DNA of 35,311 bases from an uncultured Clostridium sp. (GCA_945946655.1 CAMEWM010000013.1:1-35311), one strand, 5' to 3'; positions 1-7,597 are shown, counted from the first letter of the stretch. The notes: generated by a model from the sequence alone, not told the origin. Program-made: numbers and translations.

Positions 1-94
1 ATAAAAAAGGTTTTACTAAAATTTCTTCTATGTATTTTTGAGTGTGCTTTAGATAAATATATCTAAAAATTTTAATTAAAATTAAAATAAACTA

Positions 95-123
95 TTTACA
101 AAAAGTAAATAAAATGATATATT
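95..123 (+). promoter_or_regulatory. Sigma-A promoter before the 5S rRNA gene
   Basis: TTTACA (95-100) and TATATT (118-123) are separated by exactly 17 bases. Transcription would start near position 130, about 20 bases before the mature 5S. No 23S sequence is visible upstream, so this may drive 5S and tRNA-Asn alone or boost the end of a longer rRNA operon lying outside the window. Confidence 0.55.
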
Positions 124-149
124 AACAATATCAAAGTAGACATCACTTT

Positions 150-265
150 TCTGGTGATTATTACTGAGAGGAAATACCTGTTCCCATTCCGAACACAGAA
201 GTCAAGCTCTCAAGTGCCGACAATACTCGCGAGTTACCTTGCCTGGAAGATAGGTTGTCGCCAGA
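150..265 (+). rRNA. rrf: 5S ribosomal RNA
   Basis: This 116-base gene has the full 5S fold. The terminal helix I pairs TCTGGTGA at the 5' end with the CGCCAGA 3' end. The CCATTCCGAACACAGAAGTC core of helix III/loop C is present, as are the helix II arms GAGAG and CTCTC. A T-run follows at once, and tRNA-Asn starts 11 bases later, so the two are probably co-transcribed. A degraded copy of part of this gene is found near 13.94 kb. Confidence 0.95.
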
Positions 266-276
266 TTTTTATATAT

Positions 277-352
277 TCCTCGTTAGCTCAGTTGGTAGAG
301 CGCTCGGCTGTTAACCGATAGGTCGTCCGTTCAAGCCGGACACGAGGAGCCA
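277..352 (+). tRNA. tRNA-Asn (anticodon GUU)
   Basis: The acceptor arms TCCTCGT (277-283) and ACGAGGA (342-348) pair perfectly and are followed by G and an encoded CCA (350-352). The D arm reads GCTC...GAGC and the T loop contains TTCAAGC. The anticodon GTT is at 310-312 in a TCGG/CCGA stem. The length of 76 bases including CCA is normal for this tRNA. Confidence 0.96.
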
Positions 353-356
353 AAAG

Positions 357-391
357 TAACAAGTTAGAGAAATCTTGCTTGTTATTTTTTT
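357..391 (+). terminator. Rho-independent terminator of the 5S/tRNA-Asn unit
   Basis: TAACAAG (357-363) pairs with CTTGTTA (378-384) and is followed by seven T residues. It sits just after the tRNA CCA end and closes the RNA transcription unit. Confidence 0.75.
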
Positions 392-484
392 GTTTTAAAC
401 GAATTACTCCTATTGATAAATAATCTCTCATATGTTATTCTAAAAGAAATATAATAAATTCATATAAAAACGAAGGCATTACTT

Positions 485-541
485 ATGAGCGAAATATATG
501 TGTTTGGGATTCTGTGTCAAAAAAAGTATATTAGAAAATGA
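485..541 (+). other. 18-codon micro-ORF resembling a pyrophosphatase N-terminus
   Basis: ATG at 485 opens an ORF reading MSEIYVFGILCQKKYIRK then stop. A weak purine-rich site (GAAGG) lies just upstream. The first eight residues are, from memory, very like the start of family II (manganese-dependent) inorganic pyrophosphatases, which begin M-S-x-I-Y-V-F-G-H-x-N-P-D. The resemblance stops at residue 8, exactly where the catalytic HxNPD motif should begin. It may be a fossil start left by a deletion, or chance. Confidence 0.25.
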
Positions 542-563
542 AAATATAAAGGAGAAAATAAAA

Positions 564-884
564 ATGAGTACTGTAAAAGATAAATATAATGTAATAACTT
601 TGTGCGGGTCTATTAAATTCAAAAATGAATTCATGAAAGTTCAAGAAGAGCTTACATTAGATGGAAATATTGTTTTTATACCTAACTTCTTTAACAATTT
701 GAAAGGTGAAATAAATAAAGAAACTAAAAAAATGTTGGATGAAATGCATAGGCAAAAAATAGATATGTCAAATGAAGTTTATGTAATTAATTGTGGTGGT
801 TATATTGGAGAAAGTACAAAATCTGAAATTGAATATGCCAAGGCAAATGGCAAGATGATTTCTTATTTAGAAGATATCAGCTAA
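564..884 (+). CDS. Nucleoside 2-deoxyribosyltransferase-like protein
   Basis: This is a 106-residue protein. The start at 564 is chosen because AAGGAG sits 9 bases upstream; an in-frame upstream ATG at 498 has no ribosome binding site. The N-terminal strand and turn ITLCGSIKFK, the central LDEMHRQKIDMSN and the later GYIGESTKSEIEYA form the pattern of small bacterial and phage proteins with the nucleoside 2-deoxyribosyltransferase (DUF4406-like) Rossmann fold. Members with known chemistry cut N-glycosidic bonds of deoxynucleosides, and the Asp and Glu of the GESxxxEIEYA segment would be at the active site. The substrate cannot be told. The gene appears monocistronic, so a salvage or base-sanitising role is inference only. 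Confidence 0.7.
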   Translation: MSTVKDKYNVITLCGSIKFKNEFMKVQEELTLDGNIVFIPNFFNNLKGEINKETKKMLDEMHRQKIDMSNEVYVINCGGYIGESTKSEIEYAKANGKMISYLEDIS

Positions 885-1001
885 ATAATTATTTTTATTG
901 CTCAAATACTTAATTACCCAGTATATGTGTATATAAAAAATAATAACAATTAAACCTTAAAATTCATATATTATAATAAAATATATGAAAGGAAGAACAT
1001 T

Positions 1002-1484
1002 ATGAATAATAATTATTTTAATGGTAAATACGATAATTATATGAATAATTATTATAATCGCTACCATAGTACGAATGCAAATTTAATAAGAGATTATGGA
1101 CCAGAACCTTTTGTAGTTAACATAGATGAAATAACCAAGTTAAATAATACATTTAGAACAGCACTATGGACAGGAGAACATTTACAACTTACATTAATGA
1201 GTATACCAGTAGGAGAAAGTATCGGATTAGAAATTCATCCAGATATAGATCAATTTTTAAGACTCGAACAAGGAGAAGGATTAGTACAAATGGGAAAAGA
1301 TAAAAACAATCTAAGTTTCCAAAGGAGAGTATCTAATAATTGGGCTTTTATAGTACCCGCTGGTACATGGCACAACTTAATTAATATAGGAAATATACCA
1401 ATTAAATTATATTCTATTTATGCACCACCAAAGCATTCAAGAGGAACCGTGCATTTGACCAAAGCAGATGCAGAGCATGAATAG
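1002..1484 (+). CDS. Cupin-domain protein
   Basis: This 160-residue protein has an Asn/Tyr-rich N-terminus (residues 1-25) and then a single cupin barrel. Cupin motif 1 is the GLEIHPDIDQFLRLEQGEG segment (residues 75-93) and motif 2 is PAGTWHNLINIG (119-130). His79, Gln84 and His124 are the likely metal ligands; the second His of the usual HxH is replaced by Asp. Stand-alone cupins of this type are common in Clostridia and have no assigned reaction, although metal-binding isomerase, dioxygenase or sugar-binding roles occur in the superfamily. AAAGGAAG precedes the ATG and a clear terminator follows, so the gene is expressed alone. Confidence 0.85.
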   Translation: MNNNYFNGKYDNYMNNYYNRYHSTNANLIRDYGPEPFVVNIDEITKLNNTFRTALWTGEHLQLTLMSIPVGESIGLEIHPDIDQFLRLEQGEGLVQMGKDKNNLSFQRRVSNNWAFIVPAGTWHNLINIGNIPIKLYSIYAPPKHSRGTVHLTKADAEHE

Positions 1485-1509
1485 AGATATAAATTGTAGA
1501 GTGAAATAT

Positions 1510-1541
1510 ATGTAGGCAAAAATCTGCCTACATTTTTTTTA
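1510..1541 (+). terminator. Rho-independent terminator after the cupin gene
   Basis: ATGTAGGCA (1510-1518) and TGCCTACAT (1525-1533) pair perfectly around a 6-base loop. Eight T residues follow. Confidence 0.9.
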
Positions 1542-1575
1542 TTTTGTAGCAAATGCTGAGATACAATAATTAATA

Positions 1576-1604
1576 TTGAACAATTATATCATTTGTGATA
1601 TTAT
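1576..1604 (+). promoter_or_regulatory. Extended -10 promoter for the PH-like gene
   Basis: TTGAAC (1576-1581) is followed after 17 bases by TATTAT (1599-1604), with a TG one base before the -10 box. The same TGATATTAT box recurs near 11,273 and 20,020. The leader then holds a small hairpin (CAAACT at 1637-1642 pairing with AGTTTG at 1648-1653). Confidence 0.6.
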
Positions 1605-1691
1605 AAAAATTAAATAAATAGTAAATTGAAATGATACAAACTCGCGAAGTTTGCAATGACTATATAGAGAAAATTGTAGGGGAGGATATTT

Positions 1692-2183
1692 ATGGATAAT
1701 TATGAATTAGCACCAGATGAAGTAATTCTATTTGATGACGATGTATCACGTGATGATTTTAATGAAAGACTACATCTAACTTTAACCTCAAAGAAAATGA
1801 TATTTGAGCAGACTATAACTAAAGGTTTTTTTAAGCCTCAAACTGAAACAAAACTTATTGATACTATTATGTTGGATAGCATCAAGATTTATAATGGAAG
1901 TGTACAAGTTCAGACAAAAAGGTCTGATGTATATATACAAACTACTGAAAATAACTTTATTATCATGTTTGATAGCAAAATAGAAGCGATGAAATTTACA
2001 AATAAGATTATTGACACACTTACAGGGACAACTATGTCAAAACGTGGGGCTGATAAAGTTAGAGATATGATGAGTACTGTTGATGATGTTCTAGGATTTG
2101 ATACAAGAGATACAATTAAAGGCGTTTTAGAAAATGGCATTGCAGGAACACTTTTAAGAGGTATTAAAAAAACAAAAAAATAA
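1692..2183 (+). CDS. PH-like domain protein
   Basis: This soluble 163-residue protein has no signal peptide. Residues 5-110 alternate beta strands ending in an amphipathic helix (KIEAMKFTNKIIDTLTG), the layout of bacterial PH-like/GRAM domains. The short LTLTSKKMIFEQ segment is typical of that fold. The C-terminal 50 residues are helical and basic (ending RGIKKTKK). Bacterial PH-like domains bind peptides or lipids, but this one has no known partner. GGGGAGGA lies 7 bases before the ATG. It has its own promoter and no co-directional partner close by. Function unknown. Confidence 0.6.
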   Translation: MDNYELAPDEVILFDDDVSRDDFNERLHLTLTSKKMIFEQTITKGFFKPQTETKLIDTIMLDSIKIYNGSVQVQTKRSDVYIQTTENNFIIMFDSKIEAMKFTNKIIDTLTGTTMSKRGADKVRDMMSTVDDVLGFDTRDTIKGVLENGIAGTLLRGIKKTKK

Positions 2184-2231
2184 CTATAATTTAAACGAAA
2201 TTTACCAACTACAAGAAGAAAAGATAATTAA

Positions 2232-2888
2232 CTGAAAACTTGTGATATAATTAGCACAATAAATAGTAATTTTTTTGAACAATTAAAATTAATAAGAATA
2301 GGCTTAAAAAGTGAACTATTACAAAATGGATTATGAAAGCAAGTGATTGACATTATAAAAGCATCAGCCAGAGGAGAGTATGATGAGGCATTAGTGCTTG
2401 CTAGAAAACATTTAGAAAGTATAAGTAAAGAAGAAAAGAATGCAGAGGAAGCAATAGAAATTGTAGAAAATAATCTTTTAAAAGAAATTCTAGAAAATCC
2501 TAAAACATATACAAGAAAACAACTTGCCGACTATTTAGAATTGACAATAGATACATTAAGAAATTGGGAATTAAATGGTCTTTTAAGAATAAAAAGGAAA
2601 GAAAATGGTTATAGAGTATATAATGAAGATGATATAAAAAGAATAAAAATTATTCTTTCGCTTAGGTGTGCAAATTTTTCTTTATCAGCAATATTAAGAC
2701 TTTTAAGTAATTTAGATCATGATAATAATGTAGATATAAAACATATAATTGATACACCAAAAGAGAATGAAGATATTGTTTCTGTATGTGATAAACTATT
2801 GACTTCATTAGAAGATGCAAAAGATGAATGCAATAAAATGATTATTCAAATAAAAAAGATGAAAAAAATAAACATTATGATACAATAA
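2232..2888 (+). pseudogene. Decayed double-MerR transcriptional regulator
   Basis: From 2343 an open frame encodes about 180 residues with a MerR-type winged helix (YTRKQLADYLELTIDTLRNW, then GYRVYNEDDIKRIKII). As I remember the family, such proteins have two MerR domains and run to about 250-260 residues. The linker IDIIKASARGEYDEALVLAR is here, and reading upstream in the same frame gives FEQLKLIRIGLKSELLQNGL, then a TGA at 2334, then KQVIDII. In relatives the TGA position is Arg, so AGA to TGA is the simplest lesion. The whole first MerR domain is missing upstream (a TAA at 2229, then unrelated DNA). What remains could at most make a truncated protein from the weak GTG at 2343. The regulator probably once controlled the methyltransferase that follows. 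Confidence 0.7.
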
Positions 2889-2914
2889 GAAAAAATTATA
2901 TAAGGAGGTATTTT

Positions 2915-2962
2915 TTGAGGAAAATTAATATAGGTGTATTGGAGCTCGTATTTAATTTGTAA
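2915..2962 (+). other. Possible 15-codon leader ORF before the methyltransferase
   Basis: TTG at 2915 follows AAGGAGG (2902-2908) at a normal spacing and encodes LRKINIGVLELVFNL then stop. The methyltransferase ATG comes 25 bases after its stop. It could be a leader peptide, or debris from the decaying regulator region with a surviving ribosome binding site. Confidence 0.25.
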
Positions 2963-2987
2963 TAACAAATTGATAGGAGGAGATAAA

Positions 2988-3704
2988 ATGAAATATGAAA
3001 AAACTTTAAAATACAATACAGATTTAATCAATCAAAAAATTATGGGACCAAACCCACTAAAATTGGAAGAAGAACTTATGAAAGACAATAAAATAAAAAC
3101 AGGCTCAGTTGTTATGGATTTAGGCAGTGGTCAAGGTATTACATCAATTTTTTTAGCAAAAGAGTATGGATTTAAGGTATATGCAACTGACCTTTGGAGT
3201 GATGCAGAAGAAAATAAAAAATTCTTTGCCAAAATGGGATTAACAGGAGAGCAAATTATTCCAGTAAAAGCAGATGCAACAGATTTAAAATATGAAAAAG
3301 AATTTTTTGATGCAGTTGTTAGCACAGATTCTTATAATTATTTTGGAAGAGATGAAAACTATTTAGATGAAAAACTTTTACCTTTTGTAAAGAAAGGCGG
3401 ATATATTTATATTGTTGTTCCAGGAATGAAAAAAGATTGCCATAACAATATTCCAAAAGAATTATTGTTATCTTGGACTCCAGAACAATTAGATTATATT
3501 CATGATATAGAATATTGGAGAAATATTATTTCAAACTCAAAGAAAAGTGAAATTGTTTCGATTTATGAAATGGAACGTAATGAAGAACGTTGGAATGATT
3601 GGATAAAATGTGATAATGAATATTCTAAAAATGATAAAAAAGCTATTGAAGCAGGAGCATGCAAATACTTAAATTTTATTGCAATTGTTTTAAAGAAAAA
3701 ATAA
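2988..3704 (+). CDS. Class I SAM-dependent methyltransferase
   Basis: This 238-residue protein starts at the ATG at 2988, which has AGGAGG 6-7 bases upstream; a start further up (2934) would have none. Motif I VVMDLGSGQG (residues 41-50) binds S-adenosylmethionine. YATDLW ends strand beta-2 (acidic ribose contact), KADATDLKY is motif II-like, and DAVVSTDSYNYFGRD is the post-II region. The substrate is unknown; similar Clostridia proteins are annotated only as methyltransferases and often lie next to MerR regulators, as here. It is intact although its neighbour regulator is broken. It probably acts in the cytoplasm on a small molecule, since there is no RNA- or DNA-binding domain. Confidence 0.85.
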   Translation: MKYEKTLKYNTDLINQKIMGPNPLKLEEELMKDNKIKTGSVVMDLGSGQGITSIFLAKEYGFKVYATDLWSDAEENKKFFAKMGLTGEQIIPVKADATDLKYEKEFFDAVVSTDSYNYFGRDENYLDEKLLPFVKKGGYIYIVVPGMKKDCHNNIPKELLLSWTPEQLDYIHDIEYWRNIISNSKKSEIVSIYEMERNEERWNDWIKCDNEYSKNDKKAIEAGACKYLNFIAIVLKKK

Positions 3705-3705
3705 G

Positions 3706-3742
3706 TTTTATTGAGAGGGTAATTGTTGCCCTCTTTTAATAA
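3706..3742 (+). terminator. Terminator-like hairpin after the methyltransferase
   Basis: AGAGGG (3714-3719) pairs with CCCTCT (3729-3734), followed by only four T residues. Outer bases TTATT and AATAA can extend the stem. Confidence 0.5.
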
Positions 3743-3744
3743 AA

Positions 3745-3816
3745 GCTATTTCTAATCCGCTAGAAGATTTGGATAAAAGGATTAAGGGAAAATCTGAACG
3801 ACAAAAATTAATATGA
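3745..3816 (+). pseudogene. Coding-like C-terminal fragment of unknown origin
   Basis: Between the methyltransferase and the ABC ATPase, one frame reads AISNPLEDLDKRIKGKSERQ followed by KLI and a TGA at 3814. It lacks a start codon and begins within the terminator region. The charged, non-repetitive composition looks like real coding sequence rather than random AT-rich DNA. I do not recognise the parent protein. A chance frame remains quite possible. Confidence 0.25.
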
Positions 3817-3865
3817 AAGTGTAATAATTACATAAATGTAGAAAATAGATAAGAAAGGCTTTTTT

Positions 3866-4741
3866 ATGGAAAAAAATATTCTTGAAATTCAAAATTTAAC
3901 AAAATATTATGGCAAAATAAAAGGTGTAGAAAACTTGTCTCTAAAACTAGAAGAAGGAGAAATATTTGGTTTTATTGGACCAAACGGAGCAGGGAAATCT
4001 ACAACAATTCGTTCTATTATGAATTTAATAAATAAAACTAGTGGAAAAGTTTTAGTAGAAAATAAAGAATTTAATAAAGATTCTATAGAAATAAAAGAGA
4101 AAATAGGGTATTTGCCAAGTGAGATTTATTTATATGATGATTTAACAGTGAAAGAAATGCTAGACTATCACGAAAGTTTTTACAAAAAAGACATTCATAA
4201 AAGAAGAACAGAATTAGTAAAAAGACTTGAATTAGATGAAAAAAAGAAAATAGAAGATGTATCATTAGGAAATTTAAAAAAATTAGGAATTATATTAGCA
4301 TTTATGCATGAACCTAAAATATTAATTTTGGATGAGCCGACAAGCGGACTTGATCCAATTATGCAAAATGTATTTTATGATTTATTAAAGGAAGAAAAAT
4401 CGAAGGGAAATACTATATTTTACTCAACACATATTTTAAGTGAAGTATCTAAAATTTGTGATAGAGTAGGCATTATTAGAAATGGTGAGCTTATAAAAGT
4501 CGAAAAAATAGAGAATCTATCTAATAAAAGTTTAACATTTGTTACAATAACATCAGAACAAGTCCAAGAAATTGTAAAAGATTTAAAAGTAAATATTGTA
4601 TCAGAAGATGGAAATACTATTAAATTTGGAAACAATTTGCAACATGATGAACTAATAAAGAAACTTTCAAAATATAAAATTGATAGAATTTTAATAGAAG
4701 AGGCAACACTTGAAGATATGTTTTTACATTACTATAAATAG
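3866..4741 (+). CDS. ABC transporter ATP-binding protein
   Basis: This 291-residue nucleotide-binding subunit has Walker A GPNGAGKST (38-46), a Q-loop region near GYLPSE (81-86), the signature VSLGNLKK (132-139; LSGGQ degenerate to SLGN, as in many Clostridia exporter ATPases), Walker B ILILDEPTSGLDP (152-164) and H-loop His189 (YSTHILSE). The C-terminal 80 residues form the extra domain seen in DrrA/CcmA-type exporter ATPases. It is paired with the ABC-2 permease 12 bases downstream, so the two form a two-gene exporter. Substrate unknown: similar pairs export peptides or give bacteriocin, lantibiotic or drug resistance. GAAAGG precedes the ATG. Confidence 0.93.
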   Translation: MEKNILEIQNLTKYYGKIKGVENLSLKLEEGEIFGFIGPNGAGKSTTIRSIMNLINKTSGKVLVENKEFNKDSIEIKEKIGYLPSEIYLYDDLTVKEMLDYHESFYKKDIHKRRTELVKRLELDEKKKIEDVSLGNLKKLGIILAFMHEPKILILDEPTSGLDPIMQNVFYDLLKEEKSKGNTIFYSTHILSEVSKICDRVGIIRNGELIKVEKIENLSNKSLTFVTITSEQVQEIVKDLKVNIVSEDGNTIKFGNNLQHDELIKKLSKYKIDRILIEEATLEDMFLHYYK

Positions 4742-4753
4742 GGGGAATAAAGT

Positions 4754-5545
4754 ATGTTTATAAGAGAATTGAAAATAAATTTAAAAAGTTTTATTATATG
4801 GACATTTATTTTAATAGGATTATTTCTAGTAGTATTTTTAGTTTATCCATCTATCGTAAATAGTGAAAATATGGAGATGATTGATGAAATGATGAAAATG
4901 TTCCCAGAAGAAATGCTAAAAGCATTTAACATGGACATTTCAACCATAGATTCAGCTTTTGGCTGGCTTAAAACAGAAGGATTTGTATTTGTACTTTTAA
5001 TAACAGGAATTTATAGTGGAATTCTAGGATCAAATATTTTATTAAAAGAAGAAAATGATAAAACAATTGAATATCTAAATAGTGTGCCGGTAACAAGAAA
5101 AAATATAGTATTAAACAAAATACTTTGTGGACTTTTATATATTATTTTAATGATAGCAATAATTGGAATATTTAATTTTATAGGATTAAGTTTAAGTGGA
5201 GACTTTGATAGAAAATCATATATATTATTAAGTATAACACCGATATTTTCATCAATAGTTATATTTGCAGTATGTTTATTTTTATCAACATTTACACACA
5301 AAACAAAGAAAACACTTGGAATAAGTTTAGGAATAGTATTTGCAAGCTATTTTCTAAATGTTATATCAGAAATTGGAGAAAGTACAGAATTCTTAAAATA
5401 CATATCAATCTTTACACTTGCTGATATACGAAATGTAATTGTAAATGTAGCTATTAATCCACTCATGATTGTATTAGCAATAGGAATTACAACAATATTT
5501 ATGATTTTGACTATAGTTCGTTATGAAAAAAAAGAACTTGTATAA
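4754..5545 (+). CDS. ABC-2 type transporter permease
   Basis: This 263-residue integral membrane protein shows about six hydrophobic helices: near 12-34, 75-95, 124-150, 155-178, 187-205 and 232-255. The pattern EENDKTIEYLNSVPVTRKNI after the second helix is the cytoplasmic coupling segment of ABC-2 exporters (typically LxxPVSRxxI). It starts at 4754 behind GGGGGAAT, 12 bases after the ATPase stop, and is co-transcribed with it. A strong terminator closes the pair. It would form the membrane channel; the substrate cannot be read from sequence. Confidence 0.9.
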   Translation: MFIRELKINLKSFIIWTFILIGLFLVVFLVYPSIVNSENMEMIDEMMKMFPEEMLKAFNMDISTIDSAFGWLKTEGFVFVLLITGIYSGILGSNILLKEENDKTIEYLNSVPVTRKNIVLNKILCGLLYIILMIAIIGIFNFIGLSLSGDFDRKSYILLSITPIFSSIVIFAVCLFLSTFTHKTKKTLGISLGIVFASYFLNVISEIGESTEFLKYISIFTLADIRNVIVNVAINPLMIVLAIGITTIFMILTIVRYEKKELV

Positions 5546-5612
5546 ATTACTTTTATTTAATATTTTAGAGAAAAGTACAAAATAAGAAGAAATAGCAAAT
5601 AAAAATTAAAAG

Positions 5613-5648
5613 AATCATAGATTTCAGTATAAGTCTATGATTTTTTTT
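5613..5648 (+). terminator. Rho-independent terminator of the ABC exporter pair
   Basis: AATCATAGA (5613-5621) pairs with TCTATGATT (5634-5642), followed by a run of eight T residues. Confidence 0.9.
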
Positions 5649-5721
5649 ATCTTTATGATATTATACTAAATATAAAATAGTAAGTTGTCGCTATGATGAA
5701 AATATAAAGTGAAAGGTCAAA

Positions 5722-6507
5722 ATGGTGGTAAAAATGAGTAAGAATAAGAAAGTAATTATTGGAATTTTGATTGCAGTATTGATTGTAGCTATTGGAGTAG
5801 TAGTTGTATATAAGTTAATTGAAAATAGTGTTACAAACAGAGCAGATTTTAATTTTAAAGTTGAAAATATTAGTTCTAATCCCGTTAATACTGTAAATCA
5901 TGAACAAAATGAGCATTCATTTTTCGGTAAAGTTATTGAATCTACTGCTAGTTATATTATAGTAGAGCCAAATGAAGATGAAGATATACGAAAGTCATCA
6001 GATAAAATTAGTATAAGTTTAGGAGAATACAATGATGCAATTTATGAAGTAGGAACAAATGTAAAAATAACTTATGATGGTACTATAATGGAAAGTTACC
6101 CAGCACAAGTTAAAGTAACAAAGATTGAAGTAAAATCTACTGAAAACTTTGAAATAATTTTTAAAGATAGACAACCAATCGACAGCTATAATAAAGTTTA
6201 TGTTATACTAGATAAATCAGAAACAAACAAATATGATTACACTATATATGCGTATGATGGAAGTGTAAATATTAGAATTGATGGTAAAGAATATTCTTTA
6301 AAAGAGGCTCTATTAGAAAATAAAATAACAATGGAAGAAATTATAGCAAAAGCTAACAAGGACTTTCCTGATGCAGTATCTTATGATGATGGTGGGAGTA
6401 TAGAATATCATTATGAAAATTATACAATTATTAAATGTCATAGATTAGATGGAAATAGAGATGTGTATATTGGAACAAAAGAAATGACATTAAATGATGT
6501 TATATAA
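5722..6507 (+). CDS. Membrane-anchored protein, DUF3221-like beta domain
   Basis: This protein has 261 residues, or 257 if translation starts at the second ATG (5734). A single N-terminal hydrophobic helix (about residues 10-32) follows a Lys-rich start, so the rest is probably outside the membrane. Residues 66-125 (FFGKVIESTASYIIVEPNED ... GTNVKITYDGTIMESYPAQV) alternate in strands like the small OB-type domains named DUF3221; this match is tentative. The C-terminal part has a positive helix and a beta hairpin. GAAAGG stands 5 bases before the first ATG. It appears monocistronic between two terminator regions. Function unknown. Confidence 0.6.
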   Translation: MVVKMSKNKKVIIGILIAVLIVAIGVVVVYKLIENSVTNRADFNFKVENISSNPVNTVNHEQNEHSFFGKVIESTASYIIVEPNEDEDIRKSSDKISISLGEYNDAIYEVGTNVKITYDGTIMESYPAQVKVTKIEVKSTENFEIIFKDRQPIDSYNKVYVILDKSETNKYDYTIYAYDGSVNIRIDGKEYSLKEALLENKITMEEIIAKANKDFPDAVSYDDGGSIEYHYENYTIIKCHRLDGNRDVYIGTKEMTLNDVI

Positions 6508-6583
6508 AATCAACTCGAGAAATTACAATATTACGATACATAATATGAAAATATAATAAAAATAAAGAAAAGGAAAACAAATA

Positions 6584-7051
6584 ATGAAAATAATTTATGA
6601 AAGTAATGCAGGTCATACTGAAAAATATGCAAATATGTTAGCAGAAAAATTAAATTTGGAAAGCATTCCTTTAAAACAATATAAAATAGATAGTGAACCT
6701 ATTATTTTCCTTGGTTGGATATTTGCAAACAATATACAAGGTTACAAAAAAGTAAGAGATAAAGCAAATATAAAATGCACAATTGCAGTTGGAATGACAC
6801 CAACTGCCAAACAAAATAATAACGAAATTATCAAAATAAATAATATTAATGAAAAGTTTTTATATTTGCAAGGTGGAGTAGATTATACAAAACTAAAAGG
6901 AATAAAAAAATTTATGTTAAAGATGGTAGTTGAATCAGTTATAAAAGAAAATAAGCCAGAAGATAAAGAATTAATAGATATATTTTTAAATGGCGGAAAT
7001 TGTGTGAAAGAAGAAAACTTAAGTGAAATTGTAGAATATTTAACAATGTAA
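6584..7051 (+). CDS. Flavodoxin-domain protein
   Basis: This 155-residue protein opens with strand beta-1 and a phosphate-binding turn, IIYESNAGHTEKYA (residues 3-16), matching the flavodoxin (S/T)x(T/A)GxT FMN loop. IIFLGWIFANNIQGYKKV (38-57) fits the second strand with the loop that contacts the isoalloxazine ring, as in the Flavodoxin_5/HemG-like group. It would be a cytoplasmic FMN-binding electron carrier or oxidoreductase; the redox partner is not evident from the neighbours. The Shine-Dalgarno AAAGGAAA is moderate. The length is normal for the family. Confidence 0.75.
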   Translation: MKIIYESNAGHTEKYANMLAEKLNLESIPLKQYKIDSEPIIFLGWIFANNIQGYKKVRDKANIKCTIAVGMTPTAKQNNNEIIKINNINEKFLYLQGGVDYTKLKGIKKFMLKMVVESVIKENKPEDKELIDIFLNGGNCVKEENLSEIVEYLTM

Positions 7052-7111
7052 AAATATAAATTTTAAAAGACTAATTAAATAATAAATAATAATTTGAAAG
7101 TGAGCTGAATT

Positions 7112-7369
7112 ATGAATAATATTGAAAAAATAATTAAAGAAACAAATGAATCTAATCAAGAAAAAGTAAATTGGACTAAAGCTTGGAGTACCAAATATCC
7201 AATATTGAAACAATATCAAAAAGAAGTAGATATAAAAAAGTATTCAACTGAGATTAGAAAACTATTAAATTTTATTCAAAATGATTATAGTTATTCTGAT
7301 GAAGATGCAATGCTCGTATTAAAAGACATACTAGCACATGAGTATCTAGATAATAAGAAAAAGAAATAG
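7112..7369 (+). CDS. Small hypothetical protein
   Basis: This 85-residue charged soluble protein begins MNNIEKIIKETNESNQEKVN and is mostly alpha-helical (KYSTEIRKLLNFIQNDYSYS, then EDAMLVLKDILAHEYL). There is no membrane segment, Cys pair or recognisable motif. GAAAGTGAGC precedes the ATG. It lies 60 bases after the flavodoxin and could be co-transcribed with it. I do not recognise the family. Confidence 0.5.
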   Translation: MNNIEKIIKETNESNQEKVNWTKAWSTKYPILKQYQKEVDIKKYSTEIRKLLNFIQNDYSYSDEDAMLVLKDILAHEYLDNKKKK

Positions 7370-7436
7370 TAATTTGAAGTTTTAAGGTTGAATACTTGAA
7401 AATAATAAAATTTAATTAGTGTATAGAAAAGATAGA

Positions 7437-7470
7437 AGGATATGTTTTATTCGCGAAAAAAACATATCCT
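7437..7470 (+). terminator. Long perfect inverted repeat after the 85-residue gene
   Basis: AGGATATGTTTT (7437-7448) pairs with AAAACATATCCT (7459-7470) around a loop that itself contains TTCGCGAA. There is no T-run on either strand right after the stem. It may be a transcription end, an RNA stabiliser or a protein-binding palindrome; its centre is the self-complementary TTCGCGAA. Confidence 0.4.
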
Positions 7471-7507
7471 ATAATAGAAAGTAAGTAAGGAGGTTGAAAA
7501 TGAAACG

Positions 7508-7597
7508 ATGAAAAGTTTTTTGAAAGTGTTGTTAATTGTATTTGGAGTAATTGTAGCATTTATAATAGTTAGAGCAATAATAATCACAGTTTTATAA
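7508..7597 (+). CDS. 29-residue single-span membrane microprotein
   Basis: ATG at 7508 encodes MKSFLKVLLIVFGVIVAFII followed by VRAIIITVL: a positive N-tip and one hydrophobic helix. The very strong AAGGAGG (7487-7493) is ideally spaced for a different ATG at 7500, which gives only MKR and a UGA overlapping the 7508 start. The three-codon ORF may therefore couple translation into the microprotein, or one base may have been lost between MKR and MKSF. The DUF4230 gene starts 20 bases downstream, so the two likely share a transcript. Small hydrophobic ORFs also arise by chance in AT-rich DNA. Confidence 0.45.
   Translation: MKSFLKVLLIVFGVIVAFIIVRAIIITVL

Noticed and set aside
2334..2336. UGA read as an amino acid (recoding or alternative genetic code)
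   Set aside because: UGA ends other genes in this window next to well-placed downstream starts (for example 10,041-10,043 in ATGA overlap). A nonsense mutation is simpler.
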